Positions 22,002 to 32,056 of a stretch of DNA of 64,000 nt are shown in pieces. The DNA comes from Tricholoma matsutake. Its lineage: Eukaryota; Basidiomycota; Agaricomycetes; Agaricales; Tricholomataceae. Where the stretch lies: assembly GCA_026075535.2 (NCBI GenBank), contig AP026538.1, positions 10,044,001-10,108,000 of the forward strand. The letters are read 5' to 3'. The position numbers and the translations under genes are program-made. Positions within the stretch are counted from its first letter, which is position 1; each line of letters starts with the position of its first letter. The notes under the pieces are model-generated. The model worked only from the letters and a program-made list of their open reading frames with translations, had not been told where the DNA came from and ran no database searches.

Positions 22002-22603
22002 GAGGTCTTAACACTCCCCCCCGTATTCCTATAGGAATCTGATGATTCCAATGATTCCGATCAGACTCCGATTGGAATCCGACCATATTCCTATGTCATT
22101 TTCACCAGCCAAATTGACATGAAATGGCAGGTTCAGTCCTAGTCCAGTATGATGCAGTCCGATCAGAATCCGATTGGACCATCAGAATTTCCTAGGAATT
22201 TCTGACCATAGGAATCACATAGGAATATTCCGAGGTTATGCAGAGACATTGGACAACATGGGATTCCGATAGGAATGATAGCAGCATTGCTTAGTAATAG
22301 TAGAAAAAGTAGACATACATGGAGGTCTTTACACTCCCCCTGGTATTCCTATAGGAATCCAACCATATTCCGATGTCATTTTCACCAGCCAAATTGACAT
22401 GAAATGGCACATTTAGTCCTAGTCCAGTCCAATGCAGTCTGATCAGAGTCCGATCGGACTATCAGAATTTCCTATGAATTTCCGATCATAGAAATCACAT
22501 AGGACTAGTCCGAAGTTATGCTAAGACATCAGACAACATAGGATTCCGATAGGAATGAAAGCAGCCTTGCTTAGTAATATAGTATGAAAAATTAAACGCA
22601 CAG

Positions 22604-22685
22604 ACAAGAATTGAACACTTGACTACAGAAGATTATGTAAGTGTAAACTGACAACAATACCATTAGGCTAAACAATCATTACAGG
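22604..22685 (-). promoter_or_regulatory. Left tRNA-like module of the 8-kb element, facing outward
   Basis: On the minus strand TTTAGCCTAATGG (A box) is followed about 50 nt later by GTGTTCAATTC (B box). Transcription would run left, through the left terminal repeat. Confidence 0.55.
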
Positions 22686-22720
22686 TAAGTGATCATACTA
22701 CAATACATACCATTCCCATG

Positions 22721-22772
22721 GGTGTGATGACAAAGCACATAGCCACGTCATCACACCTGCCAGCTCATCAAC
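22721..22772. repeat. GTGTGATGAC hairpin, conserved subterminal module
   Basis: GTGTGATGAC and GTCATCACAC form a perfect 10-bp stem around a 15-nt loop, followed by CTGCCAGCTCATCA. Homologous modules follow the left tRNA-like block at 30457 and 45760 in the related elements. An open frame across it (22718-23005) is Pro/His-rich and not convincing as a gene. Confidence 0.55.
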
Positions 22773-23125
22773 TCCCACCACCACCACCAATGACAACAAG
22801 CACGCCACCTCCATCCCCCCCACCTCAACCACCTCAACCCAGCAACTCCCACCACTTCCACTTCACCCCCATCTCTAGACGAGCCCCCAAGACCGGAAAT
22901 GACTGGTTTTGTCGCCGTAGACTTGTAACCACTCCCTTGTACAGGTATGAGCGAGCGTCGATACCTTGTAGAGGGACTGGTGAAGCTGAGTTTAAAAAGG
23001 CATAGCATTACATTTTTTTGGAAAGAACATTTGTAATCTTCTAGAACATTTCCTTTCCTGGTATCTCTTCTGTAATGAGAATGCGATCAGAGATTAGGTG
23101 ATCGACAAGTGATCGGTTTCCTCTG

Positions 23126-25341
23126 TTGACTCGGACGACACTGGACAGCAACGTTCTCTCTGGTGTCTCTCTCATGCATTCTGTCCCTACTCTCGAGGAA
23201 TATCTTGACTATGTTCGTAAGGGTCCTGGTGATGAAGTCCTGGCTCTTCTACCAAATGCTATCGATGTCAACAGACTGCCGACTACTTATCTGGGTGAAC
23301 TACAACAAGATGATAAAATTACTGTCAGCAGGGCTTGTCTTCTCGCTTGGGCAGTTACTCGAGGCATTCAGGTTCCACGAGAACTGCAGCTTCATGCTTG
23401 CCTGGCCATGTACAACAGTTGAGACTCATTGATCAGCGCTGGGACCAGAAGTGGGAAGACCCTACCGATTGTTCTCAACTTGCTTCTTGACGACCCTAAG
23501 GATGCTGGAATCTCTCTCACAATATCGCCATTGAAAGGTCTACAAGTCACTCAGGTACGATTCCTTGACAGCCTTGACAAACTGTTGTTATGGTGTTATC
23601 GCTCACATGACAATCAGGCAAATGATCTTAATACCAACTATGGCATTCCAACCATCACAATCAACGATGACACCCCATGAGAGGATCTGTACTGGAATGT
23701 AAACCCATCCATCTAGACTCTCGTATATCTTTTTTCACTGTAACTACAGGAACACATCCATAACCTAGCCTCTTGTACTCCAGGAACCGCCCGCCACATC
23801 CTTGTTACTGTTGAACAACTATTTAAGACCCCTGAAGGCCACTATCCTCGGCTCGCAGCTCTCATTAGGCACAAGTTATTCCAGTGCAGGCTCAAGCGCA
23901 TTCATGTTGATGAAGCTCACTTCATCCACTCTGCTGGTCTCTCACACCACGGTGGCAAGCCCTTCTGACCGGCATGGGGACAACTGGATGAACTAAAGGC
24001 ACTTCTCCCACAGTCGATTCCTTGGCAGGCAATCTCGGTGACATATCCAACTCATATGCTCAAGACTGTGGAGACCAAAATTCTACATCCAAATTATGTT
24101 TCAATCTGTATCTCCTCAAATCGCCTGAATACAATGTATGCTACACACCGTGTGGTTTCAAAACTCGAAGAGCTCCGAAATTATGACTGTTTCCTGCTCA
24201 ATCCGTTTGATCTTGTGTCTCAACCTCGCGTTCTGATATTCTTTGACGATAAAAACTTGGCTACTTCTGTTTCGAATTATTTGGATAGCAAACTTCCTCG
24301 AGAGCACCGTGGAAAGGGCATAGTACAACACTATCACAGTGGGATGTCTGAACAGTATCTTCGTGTGGTGCATCAGTCCTTTACCCAAGAAGATGGCCTA
24401 TGCAAGATTTTATGTGCAACGTCCAGAGAATCTGTTGTACGACTCTGGCTTCAGTTGATTCCTTTTACTCATAGACTCCACATTTCAGGGTGTGGACTTC
24501 CCTGATGTCAAGATTGTATGTAATGTGGGTCTTCCCAGCAGCATTGTTGAAGCTCTACAATGGGGAGGTCGAGTTGGTCGTTGGGATGGATCCCAAGGCT
24601 TGTTTGTGATATTTTATGAGGTGTGGGCATTGACGATACCTCTCAATGAGTATGCTGACAGTAGATCTAATGACCCTGATCACCCTCGTGCCCTCTCCAA
24701 GCCTACCACATCATGGCAAGACCGTGCACCTCTCTCATGTGTACAGCTGATACGATGTCGAACATGTCTCCGACTATTCTTTGCTTCTTACCTGGGTGAC
24801 AACGCAGTCAATGGTGCACTACTCGATTTGCAAGCATGTCTATATTTATGTTTGCTCTACAGCTCTGCACTTCAACACTACGTTCTGTTGTGATAGACAC
24901 AAAGATGATGTGTTTGACCTCAATGACTTTTTGCCCAGTCCACTGTACACAGGTACTTCAATGAGCACTCTGACAAAACGCAAAGCACCTGCTCCTCATG
25001 TGAAGCGAAGAGTGGTGAAAGATTGGCAGGCTCTAGATCTGCATCTGATCAAATGGTTGACATCTGCCAGTGAGAATGACCCTCTTCGTGGTGTCCGATC
25101 AGTTGTGGATATTCTATCAGATCATAATCATGCTATGCTCATCTGTGCTAATCCTGCTTCGCTTTTCTCACCTTGCGCTATAACCAAACTCCTGGACGAG
25201 ACACAAGAATGGGCAGAGGAATGGTCGGCACTGTTGTTGGATGTGATTCGCCAATATGATAACAAACTCACTGCTTCTGGTGTCAACAACAAGGCTTTGC
25301 AAACTCAACCATCCCAGAAGAAATCAAAGATTGATTGCTAA
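23126..25341 (+). pseudogene. RecQ-like superfamily 2 DNA helicase, carried by the 8-kb transposon
   Basis: Exons encode an N-terminal helical part, then motif I SAGTRSGKT (usually GTGSGKT), an intron at about 23553-23617, NTNYGIPTITINDDTP, an intron at about 23699-23751, ARHILVTVEQLFKTPEGHYP, the DEAH box RIHVDEAHFIHSAGL, and motif III as SVT (usually SAT). The second RecA domain follows: RVLIFFDDKNLATSVSNYLD, IVQHYHSGMSEQY, KILCATSRESV, an intron at about 24440-24490, GVDFPDVKIVCNVGLPS and motif VI QWGGRVGRW (usually QRGGR). Helicases of this kind unwind DNA using ATP. In-frame TGA codons at 23421, 23678 and 23966 and the three motif changes are all explained by CpG transitions. It ends at 25341, tail to tail with the DUF6589-type gene, which argues that the two belong to one mobile unit. 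Confidence 0.9.
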
Positions 25342-25364
25342 CTATGGACCTCTACTTCTAGTTG

Positions 25365-28300
25365 TCATCTTCATTTCCCTCCCTAGTTGCATCATTGTCC
25401 TCTTCCCCATCCTCATGGCCAAACTCTGGTGTTGGCATCTCATCATCCTCTGGTATCAATACTCTTCCTGCGGCCATATCCTGTACCTTTTTGTTAAATG
25501 TTGCCAATGATGAAGCTAAAAATTTATTTCAGCCTTCAGTATGCAAATCTGGTACCAATTTTGCCTTTGACTGTCCTTCCTGATCCTGCACCACTTCCTG
25601 TAAGTGCAACTCACGCGCTTTGTTGGCTATGCGCCACACAAGCTTGGAGGTGTCAACTGTGTGATGTGTTGAAGCTTGATAATTAGCACGCATTGATCAT
25701 GCAACCCTGGTTTTGATTAGCTGAAGGTAATTGACAGCAGCAGATATGTCCCCAAGTCTCTCCCAGTTCGCATATATCCCCTTTGCAGCAAACAGTGCCT
25801 AGAGGAGAGTTTCTTGCAGTCAGGATAGAGCAATCAATCATCTGAAAGAGTGAGAAACCTTTAGGTACCGTATGATATGCTCAATATTCAAATCCATACC
25901 CATAGCGTGCCCTGGTAAGCCCGAAACATTGACAAGCATGTTGTTGTGCATGATATTTCTGACCAGTCATTAGTGCTTGTGAGCATAGTTATCAGATTAA
26001 CACATGCAAACTCAGGGGTCCAAACCTCCTTCAGATTGAATAAAAAATGCAAGATTTCTGTCGAGTAATTGTTTGACCCTGCAGCATGAAAAATGCATGC
26101 AAGATCGGGAAGAATGTCCTTGACATGCCCGAAATCACCATCCGAGACAGCTTTAACAAGTTCTATCACATAAAGTAAGTCATGCATGAGACGCACTACA
26201 TTTTTGCGAACAGTATCCTCAAACAGGGATTTTGATGGGGTGAGAGTCTCTTTGCTCGGAATGGACTGGTCTTTAGCTTCTGAGTCACGGTTGGCATCGT
26301 CATTGGCATTAAGACTTGATGATTTGGGTGACTTTGTTGCAGGTTTAAACTTTGCTGTGGGCATTGCATACTTCTGAATGATGACATGTGCCAAGTTTAA
26401 GAGAGTAGAAGGCATAGGATTTGAGTCAGCGAATGCTTGGAGAGATGGAAAGCCAGATATGTAACGCCATGCATGGATGACAAGGCCATCAAGAATCTGA
26501 GTAAGAGCAGACAACAAGGTGTGGAAGTCAGGGCGATCTGCATTTAACTGAACTTTTTCAAGCACTGCGAATAAATGTGACAAGCTCCCAAGTTGAGTGA
26601 TTGTACCTCGGTATGTATGAAGGAGTGCCCATATCAGATTCATTATCAGGTAGAATACACCGAATCTGAGCTGGAATATTTCCCGATGAGTCCATGCAGT
26701 AATGTCTTTCTGTCAGAGCACCTGGGCACCATGATTGCAAGCATTTGTAAGCTGGTCATGAATTGCAAGGATTGCAAGGTCGTTGAGATCATCAATAGTG
26801 CGCTTGAGCTGTACAAGATATATGTCATCATGAACAAGAATGTTCCCCTTCACTGATGCTTCCTTGATAGTTGAAACTCAAAGCAGAAAAAATCTGGTTT
26901 TATGATGGGGTGGGAGGGGGCAACGGGGTTGGTGTTGAAGATCAGGGTGCTTGTGGAGATGCGAAAATCTGGAGACATATTTGAAAAGGATCCTGATGAT
27001 GTTGACTTTGGTTTGGAGCTGGTAACACTCCATGGATTGCCTAGAGGGACAAAGATCAGTCATTTTGAGGGGTCCCGCCTTCAAGAAATGCTCCATTATT
27101 GGGGATATCTTCATGTGCTCTGAGTTGGCCCCGAGAACTTCAAATAAAACACCAACAGTTCCTGACTGGACTTTATTCGGAGCATTTGGTCCTTGCTCTG
27201 GGTGAATAGAGGTTGACTGGTTATAGTTGTCATACTGGAGACCATGTGGACCAGCAGCAATGACACGAGCATCTTCCAGTGCCCTCTTGGCGAGGGCTTG
27301 GATGATCAAGAAAATGGACGTGTATGACATTGATAAACAACCTTGATTTAAAATGTTGATGAGTTGTCGAGATGCGCCGGTGGACCATGCCATTAGACCA
27401 AGTCCAATCTGAACCTTGCATGAATGATATGACCTAAGGTAATGTACTTGGGCACTGATAATGCTTCATCCCTGATCAGAATTCAGTTCATAATTCAACA
27501 AGAGAAACTATAGCTGGTCACCATATGGCGATTCCTTGATTTAGATGTCTTCGGCTTAGCTTTGTCTTCTTTCGTTTTGCTCGCAGCCTCCAGAACTCTA
27601 GTCCACACAGGTGTTGTGTCTGAATTGATTTGGTCCATAAGCCCATTGATGTCCCATTGTGAAATAAACTCGGGTGTTATCTCCTGTGTTGTCATACTAA
27701 GCTTCGGTCTTGCACTGTCCATTTCATCATCAATAATATCGCACACAAGATCGACTGCATGTGGTTTCATCCATTCCTTCATGTGACTACAGCCTTTCTT
27801 GTTATTCCAGATGAGCTCAAGTAGACTCCGCAGCTTTGAAGAGTGCGCGTCTGTAAAGAATGCGGTCCTATATGTAGCAAAATCATTTGTTGAATCGTCA
27901 AGAACAAGCGCAAGAAATTCTGATGGTGGCATGCGAGCATCACGAAGTATAGTCAAGATAGTGTGTACAGCTTCAATTTTGGTGTAATGTTTTCTGCGTG
28001 GACAGGGGAGAGTAAGTGATAGTATTCCTTTCAGATTTCCAAAGTCTGTTGTATCATCGAAGGCCGGTTCAAGTTGATTGTCATACAGAGTTTCAGGAAT
28101 GGTATTGACAGATAATGGGGAGAGTAACGGATTGGAGGCAGCTGGGATGGAATACGAGCTCGGTGGACTCAAGGCTTGGCTAGCACGAACCCAGATTGGC
28201 TGTGAATCAGCTGTGGAAATTCTTAGATGATCATCAGGCATGACCGACAGCCTGATCATATTTTCATATTTTCTGTTGATAGCAGTGGCGGCGGAGGTGT

Positions 28301-28680
28301 ACTATCCTAGTTTCGGGGTGAGTCAATGTCAATTATAGTATTCCATGGAAACAGACTCGTTTTTTTCCGAGGTCAGACAAGGGTTCAAATCCCACATGTA
28401 CATATCATCTTGAAACCGGTGTGATGGTGTTTGTGGTGTGAAAAGTCCGTGATGTGCAGAAGTCGCAAGCATACAAGGGCCAGGTGTTGCTGAATTGGAG
28501 GTTGGACTCGGATATGCATGAAAAGTTGATAGATTCTGGTTCCATGGATGGTTTTGCTGTATACCTCTTCCTTTTGGTGGTTCCTGGAGCTGAGAATGCA
28601 TTGTAGGGATATTTGCATTGAATCTAACAGCCTCAAGTTCATCATGTTGACTGTGGTCACTGTGCATCGTGAGGTTTGAA
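25365..28680 (-). pseudogene. DUF6589-type protein (candidate transposase) of the 8-kb transposon
   Basis: This is a multi-exon minus-strand gene. The N-terminal part (28670-28320) is low in complexity. Then HYTKIEAVHTILTILRDARM, FLALVLDDSTNDFATYRTAF, WMKPHAVDLVCDIIDDEMDS and TPEFISQWDINGLMDQINSD appear (28000-27560). After an intron come GLMAWSTGASRQLINILNQG, AAGPHGLQYDNYNQSTSIHP and NKVQSGTVGVLFEVLGANSE (27390-27120). Then IHDQLTNACNHGAQVL, FQLRFGVFYLIMNLIWALLH (26790-26620), HTLLSALTQILDGLVIHAWR, VKAVSDGDFGHVKDILPDLA and NNYSTEILHFLFNLKEVWTP follow. The tail is acidic (to 25365). This order matches DUF6589 proteins of Agaricomycetes as I recall them. The YDN and HDQLT aspartates could be RNase H-fold catalytic residues, but that is inference. 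At least one CGA to TGA stop (near 26712) breaks it. Confidence 0.8.
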
Positions 28681-29130
28681 TCTTAAATCGGGAGAATCCT
28701 GGATGTGAATTGTAGTATCGTTATAAGGAGCAGTACGAGACGCGATGCGAGTGAATTTTTTCCTGAGATCGATCATGATCTGAAATCTTCGATCGCATTC
28801 CCATTACAGAAGAGATACTGAGAAAGGAAATGTTCTAGAAGATGACAAATGTTCTTTCCAAAAAAATGTAATGCTATGCCTTTTTAAACTCAGTTGTACC
28901 GGTCCCTATACATCGACACTTGCTCATGTACTAGGGATCGGTCACCGGTCTAGCCCCTGGCAACCCCCCTCCTCCCCATCAAAACGGGATGTGAGGGTAT
29001 CAATCATGGTCAGGAGCATGGGGAGCAACACCAGGAGACCCCAGAAGGGGAATACCCACCCGGTAAGCACCACCCGACCCCTCCCCTCGAGCCATGTCAC
29101 TGATGAACTGACAATGCACCCACCCCACAC

Positions 29131-29558
29131 CTACGAGCTGCTGCTCGTAGGGTGGATCATGAGTGCATGGACCCCCCATGACACCAATGACATCCAGCAC
29201 CCCCATCACTGCCATGAGCAACTGCTCGTGGGGTGTATATGGGGTGCGAGAACATGGGAATGGCATGGAGGGACAACGATGGCACCAAACGACACACCTA
29301 TGAGCAGCTGCCCATAGGGTGGTTTGTGGGTGCAGACAATGAGGGGGATGAACGACAAGGGTGATGAAACGACAAGGGGAAAGGGAAACGACAACCAGAA
29401 GGGGAGATGATGGTGACACCCGCCCCATGCACGCCTACAAGCATCTGCTCATAGGGTGTTTAAGGGAAGGGGGAGGGAGGGAGGGGATGATGGACAAATG
29501 CCACCACCAACATACGACACACCACCCACCACCAGCCTTGTGAGCAACTGCTCATGGG
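29131..29558. repeat. Array of five TACGAGC-NNNN-GCTCGTA hairpin modules in the 8-kb element
   Basis: Modules at 29131-29150, 29212-29231, 29297-29318, 29433-29457 and 29536-29558 each form a stem of 7-10 bp with a 4-nt loop, usually followed by GGGTGGATNNTGNGTG. The stem sequence varies between copies while pairing is mostly kept. Further copies lie at 31245-31268 and 31368-31385 (outer element) and at 46529-46553, 46852-46880 and 46925-46948 (third element). Confidence 0.75.
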
Positions 29559-29704
29559 GTGGATGGTGGGTGGAATGACAAGGGAGGGGAGACGAGGGAG
29601 GGGAGGGAAGCCACGGGGGAGGCGAGGTGAGGGAGGCGAGACACGATGGAGACGAGAGGGAGGGGAAACAATGGGACAGGGCTGATGAGACAGCCAACAC
29701 AATG

Positions 29705-29880
29705 CACCACCACCCCCTCCCCCCTGTTTTGCAGGGGGGTGAAGTTTTTTTGTAGAATTTAAAATAGTATAATTAAATAGTATAATTAATTCTCCCCCTT
29801 GCGTTTGCGTGGGGTTTTTTTTTTAAATCTATATTAGTTATCTACTCCCTCGCGAAGATGCGAGGGCTCAACAATTTTTT
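29705..29880. repeat. C-rich/G-rich hairpins followed by T runs, near the right end of the 8-kb element
   Basis: Three modules: CCCCCCTGTTTTGCAGGGGGG followed by a T-rich run (29717-29757), CCCCTTGCGTTTGCGTGGGG followed by ten or more T (29797-29825), and CCCTCGCGAAGATGCGAGGG (29849-29868). Equivalent modules occur at 31441-31545 and 47031-47232 in the related elements. They look like RNA-type terminators or fold-back spacers. Confidence 0.6.
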
Positions 29881-29961
29881 CGAGCTCTTGTGAGAGAGGT
29901 TAAAAATAAGTGAACTAATCCTAAGTGCTTTAAATGGACTTTATATTACATATTTATTAAT

Positions 29962-30047
29962 GCTCCTGTGGCTCAACTGGTTGAGCACTTGTTTGGTAGT
30001 CATGTCACTTATATCCCAAGGTCTAGAGTTCAATTCCTGCTCTGCCC
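29962..30047 (+). promoter_or_regulatory. Right tRNA-like module of the 8-kb element, facing outward
   Basis: GTGGCTCAACTGG (29968-29980, A box) and GAGTTCAATTCCTGC (30027-30041, B box) at tRNA-like spacing. Transcription would run right, through the right end of the element. Confidence 0.6.
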
Positions 30048-30339
30048 ATTTATTTTGTAAGCACTTTCATCAAGTTAAGTCTTCCGAAATGGTGTGGTAT
30101 TCCAACTACTACCTGTTGGAATTGCATAGGACTTTACTCAGAATTTACTAGGAATTTCTTGGAAACAACAGTACATGGTCAGCAAGATACATTCCGATCA
30201 GATTCCTATTGGACTCCTAGGACTAGTGTCAGACTAGTAGGACTCCTATCGGATTCTGATTGGACTTTTATCAGAAAACTCGGACTCCTAGGACTCTGAT
30301 AGGAATATGGGGGGGAGTGCAAAGTTTACCATACATGGC

Positions 30340-30420
30340 AGAATTGAACCCCGGAGCTCTAATATGATTACCTAAACTTACAGTAACAACAAGACCACTA
30401 CACTAAGCAGTCATTGCAGG
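30340..30420 (-). promoter_or_regulatory. Left tRNA-like module of the outer element, facing outward
   Basis: On the minus strand CTTAGTGTAGTGG (A box) and GGGGTTCAATTC (B box). It is followed at 30457 by the GTGTGATGAC hairpin block, in the same order as in the 8-kb element. Confidence 0.6.
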
Positions 30421-30639
30421 TACGTGCTCATACTGCACTACATACCATTCCTGCGGGTGTGATGACAAATCACATAGCTGCGTCACCACACCTGCCAGCT
30501 CATCATTCTCCCACCACCACCACCTCCACCAACAATGATGACCACGGCCACCTCCCCACCTCAACCACCACCACCACCACCATTCCCACTCCCACTCCCA
30601 CTCCCGTGCCATCAAGAGGGGCCAATGGCCATCAACGGA

Positions 30640-30910
30640 CACAAGTGGCCCAAATGATGGAATTGTTGTTTGGGCTGTGGTAAGTTTTTTTTCATTCGTT
30701 TCTTGTTTTCTAAACTAACTAACATCTTTTGTTTGTTTTTTAGGTCCTAAACTACAGGGTAATGACGGACGGACGGACGGACTGGCCCAAACGATGCAAT
30801 CCGCATTGTTTGGGCCCTAGGCAAGTTTTTTTTTTCCCTTTGACTTTGAGTTTACACTAACTAATGTTTTTCTTTCATCTTCTAGGTTCTAAACTGTTGG
30901 TAACAGCGGA
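30640..30910 (+). repeat. Two units of palindrome plus intron-like spacer in the outer element
   Basis: The palindromes GGCCCAAATGATGGAATTGTTGTTTGGGC-type (30636-30670) and GGCCCAAACGATGC...GCATTGTTTGGGCC (30784-30818) are each followed by a T-rich spacer. The first spacer starts GTAAGTTTTTT, contains CTAACTAAC and ends TTTTTTAG, like a spliceosomal intron. Four related units form the 45919-46515 array. Confidence 0.65.
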
Positions 30911-31677
30911 GGGCCGTGAGATGACCCCGATGATGATGCCAGGGCCCCACCACAAACACCCATGGAGATGAAGAGGGACGGGAAGGGAGACAAGGAAGTG
31001 ACAACAACAACAACAACAACAGGGAGGGGAAGATGAGGAAGTGACAACAACAACAACAACAACAGGGAGGGGGAGACAAGAGGGTGGAGGGGGAGACAAG
31101 AGGGTGGAGGGGGGAGGGGGAGATGAGGGGAAGGCAACAGGCACCAGCACCAGACAAGACGAGGGCGGCAAGGGACAATGATGGGGACAACGAGGGGGTG
31201 GGGATAATGAGATGGCACCCTGAACGACACACCACTCACCACCAGCCTCATGAGCAACTGCTCATGGGGTGGATGGTGGGTGGAATGATGAGGAGGAGGA
31301 GGAGCCAAGGGACACATGGGGTCTACAAGAAGGAAATGGCGCCCCAGCACCCAAACCCCACCACTGTGAGCTTTGCTCGTAGGGTGGAACGGGTGCTAAT
31401 GGCCATGTCACCACCTCCACACTGAAACAAATTGCAACACACCACCACCCCCGCAAAATGGGGGGGGTGGTTTTTTGTTTTTGTAGAATTTTAAATAATA
31501 TAATTAATTGTCTCCCCCCTGCATTTGCATCGGGGGGTATTTTGTTAATCTATATTAGTTATATTAGTTCCTCGCATCTTCACAAGGGCTCATCAATTTT
31601 TTTTTGAGCTCTCGTGAGGGAGGTTAAAAATATGTGAACTATCCCTAAGTGGACTTTGTATCACATGTTTAATAATT

Positions 31678-31760
31678 CTCCTGTGGCTCAACTGATTGAG
31701 TGCTTGTTTAGTCATCATGTGACTTACATCCCATGGTCCATGGTTCAATCCCTGCTTTAC
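31678..31760 (+). promoter_or_regulatory. Right tRNA-like module of the outer element, facing outward
   Basis: GTGGCTCAACTGA (A box) and TGGTTCAATCCCTGC (B box). It is close kin of 29962-30047 and lies the same distance from the right terminus. Confidence 0.6.
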
Positions 31761-32056
31761 CCATTCATTTTGTAAGCACTTGGGGAAATTTTCACCAAGT
31801 TAAGTCTTCCAAAATGTGGTAGTCCGACTTCATGTTGGAATTGCATAGGACTTTACTAGGAATTTACTAGGAATTTCTTGGAAACAACAGTACATGGTCA
31901 GCAAGATACATTCCGATTGGATTCCTATTGGACTGCTAGGACTAGTGTCGGACTAGTACAACTCCTATCAGATTCCGATTGGACTCTTATTGGAAAACTC
32001 GGACTCCTAGGACTCCGATAGGAATATGGGGGGGAGTGCAAAGTTTACAAAATAGT

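Larger units (their letters stand above)
22322..30329. mobile_element. 8008-bp TIR DNA transposon carrying RecQ-like helicase and DUF6589-type genes
   Basis: The left end GAGGTCTTTACACTCCCCC (22322) and the right end GGGGGAGTGCAAAGTTTAC (to 30329) match as imperfect inverted repeats (14 of 19). They are flanked by a perfect 8-bp duplication CATACATG (22314-22321 and 30330-30337). The two flanks join into the sequence expected of the outer element (AGAAAAAGTAGACATACATG then GCAGAATTGAACC), which verifies the boundaries. Order of contents: subterminal GGAATCC repeats, leftward tRNA-like module (22604-22685), GTGTGATGAC/GTCATCACAC hairpin, helicase gene (+), DUF6589-type gene (-, convergent), a run of hairpin modules (29131-29876), rightward tRNA-like module (29962-30047), right subterminal repeats. 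Both genes carry stops, so this copy is inactive. I know of no described superfamily with this composition. Confidence 0.88.
22002..32048. mobile_element. Outer TIR element (about 2.0 kb when its 8-kb insert is removed), inserted in Gypsy gag
   Basis: The left end is GAGGTCTTAACACTCCCCC (22002) and the right end is GGGGGAGTGCAAAGTTTAC (ending 32048). The flanks GAAATAGT (21994-22001) and AAAATAGT (32049-32056) are an 8-bp duplication with one mismatch in the gag coding sequence. The element body consists of 22002-22321 plus 30338-32048. It carries a left tRNA-like module (30340-30420), a right one (31678-31760), two GGCCCAAA-type palindromes (near 30640 and 30785), TACGAGC-type hairpins and GGACTCC/GGATTCC subterminal arrays. 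No protein-coding gene remains, so it is a non-autonomous relative of the 8-kb element nested inside it. Confidence 0.88.

Noticed and set aside
22718..23005. A 95-residue Pro/His-rich gene upstream of the helicase
   Set aside because: It covers the conserved hairpin block that is also present in gene-less relatives, where the frame is not kept.
29962..30047. A functional tRNA gene
   Set aside because: A and B boxes are present but acceptor, D and anticodon stems do not pair properly, and the same is true of the sister copies.
22322..30329. Helitron, Starship or KDZ element
   Set aside because: No Rep/HUH domain on the helicase, no DUF3435-type recombinase, and no KDZ core. Terminal inverted repeats and an 8-bp TSD argue for a cut-and-paste element instead.
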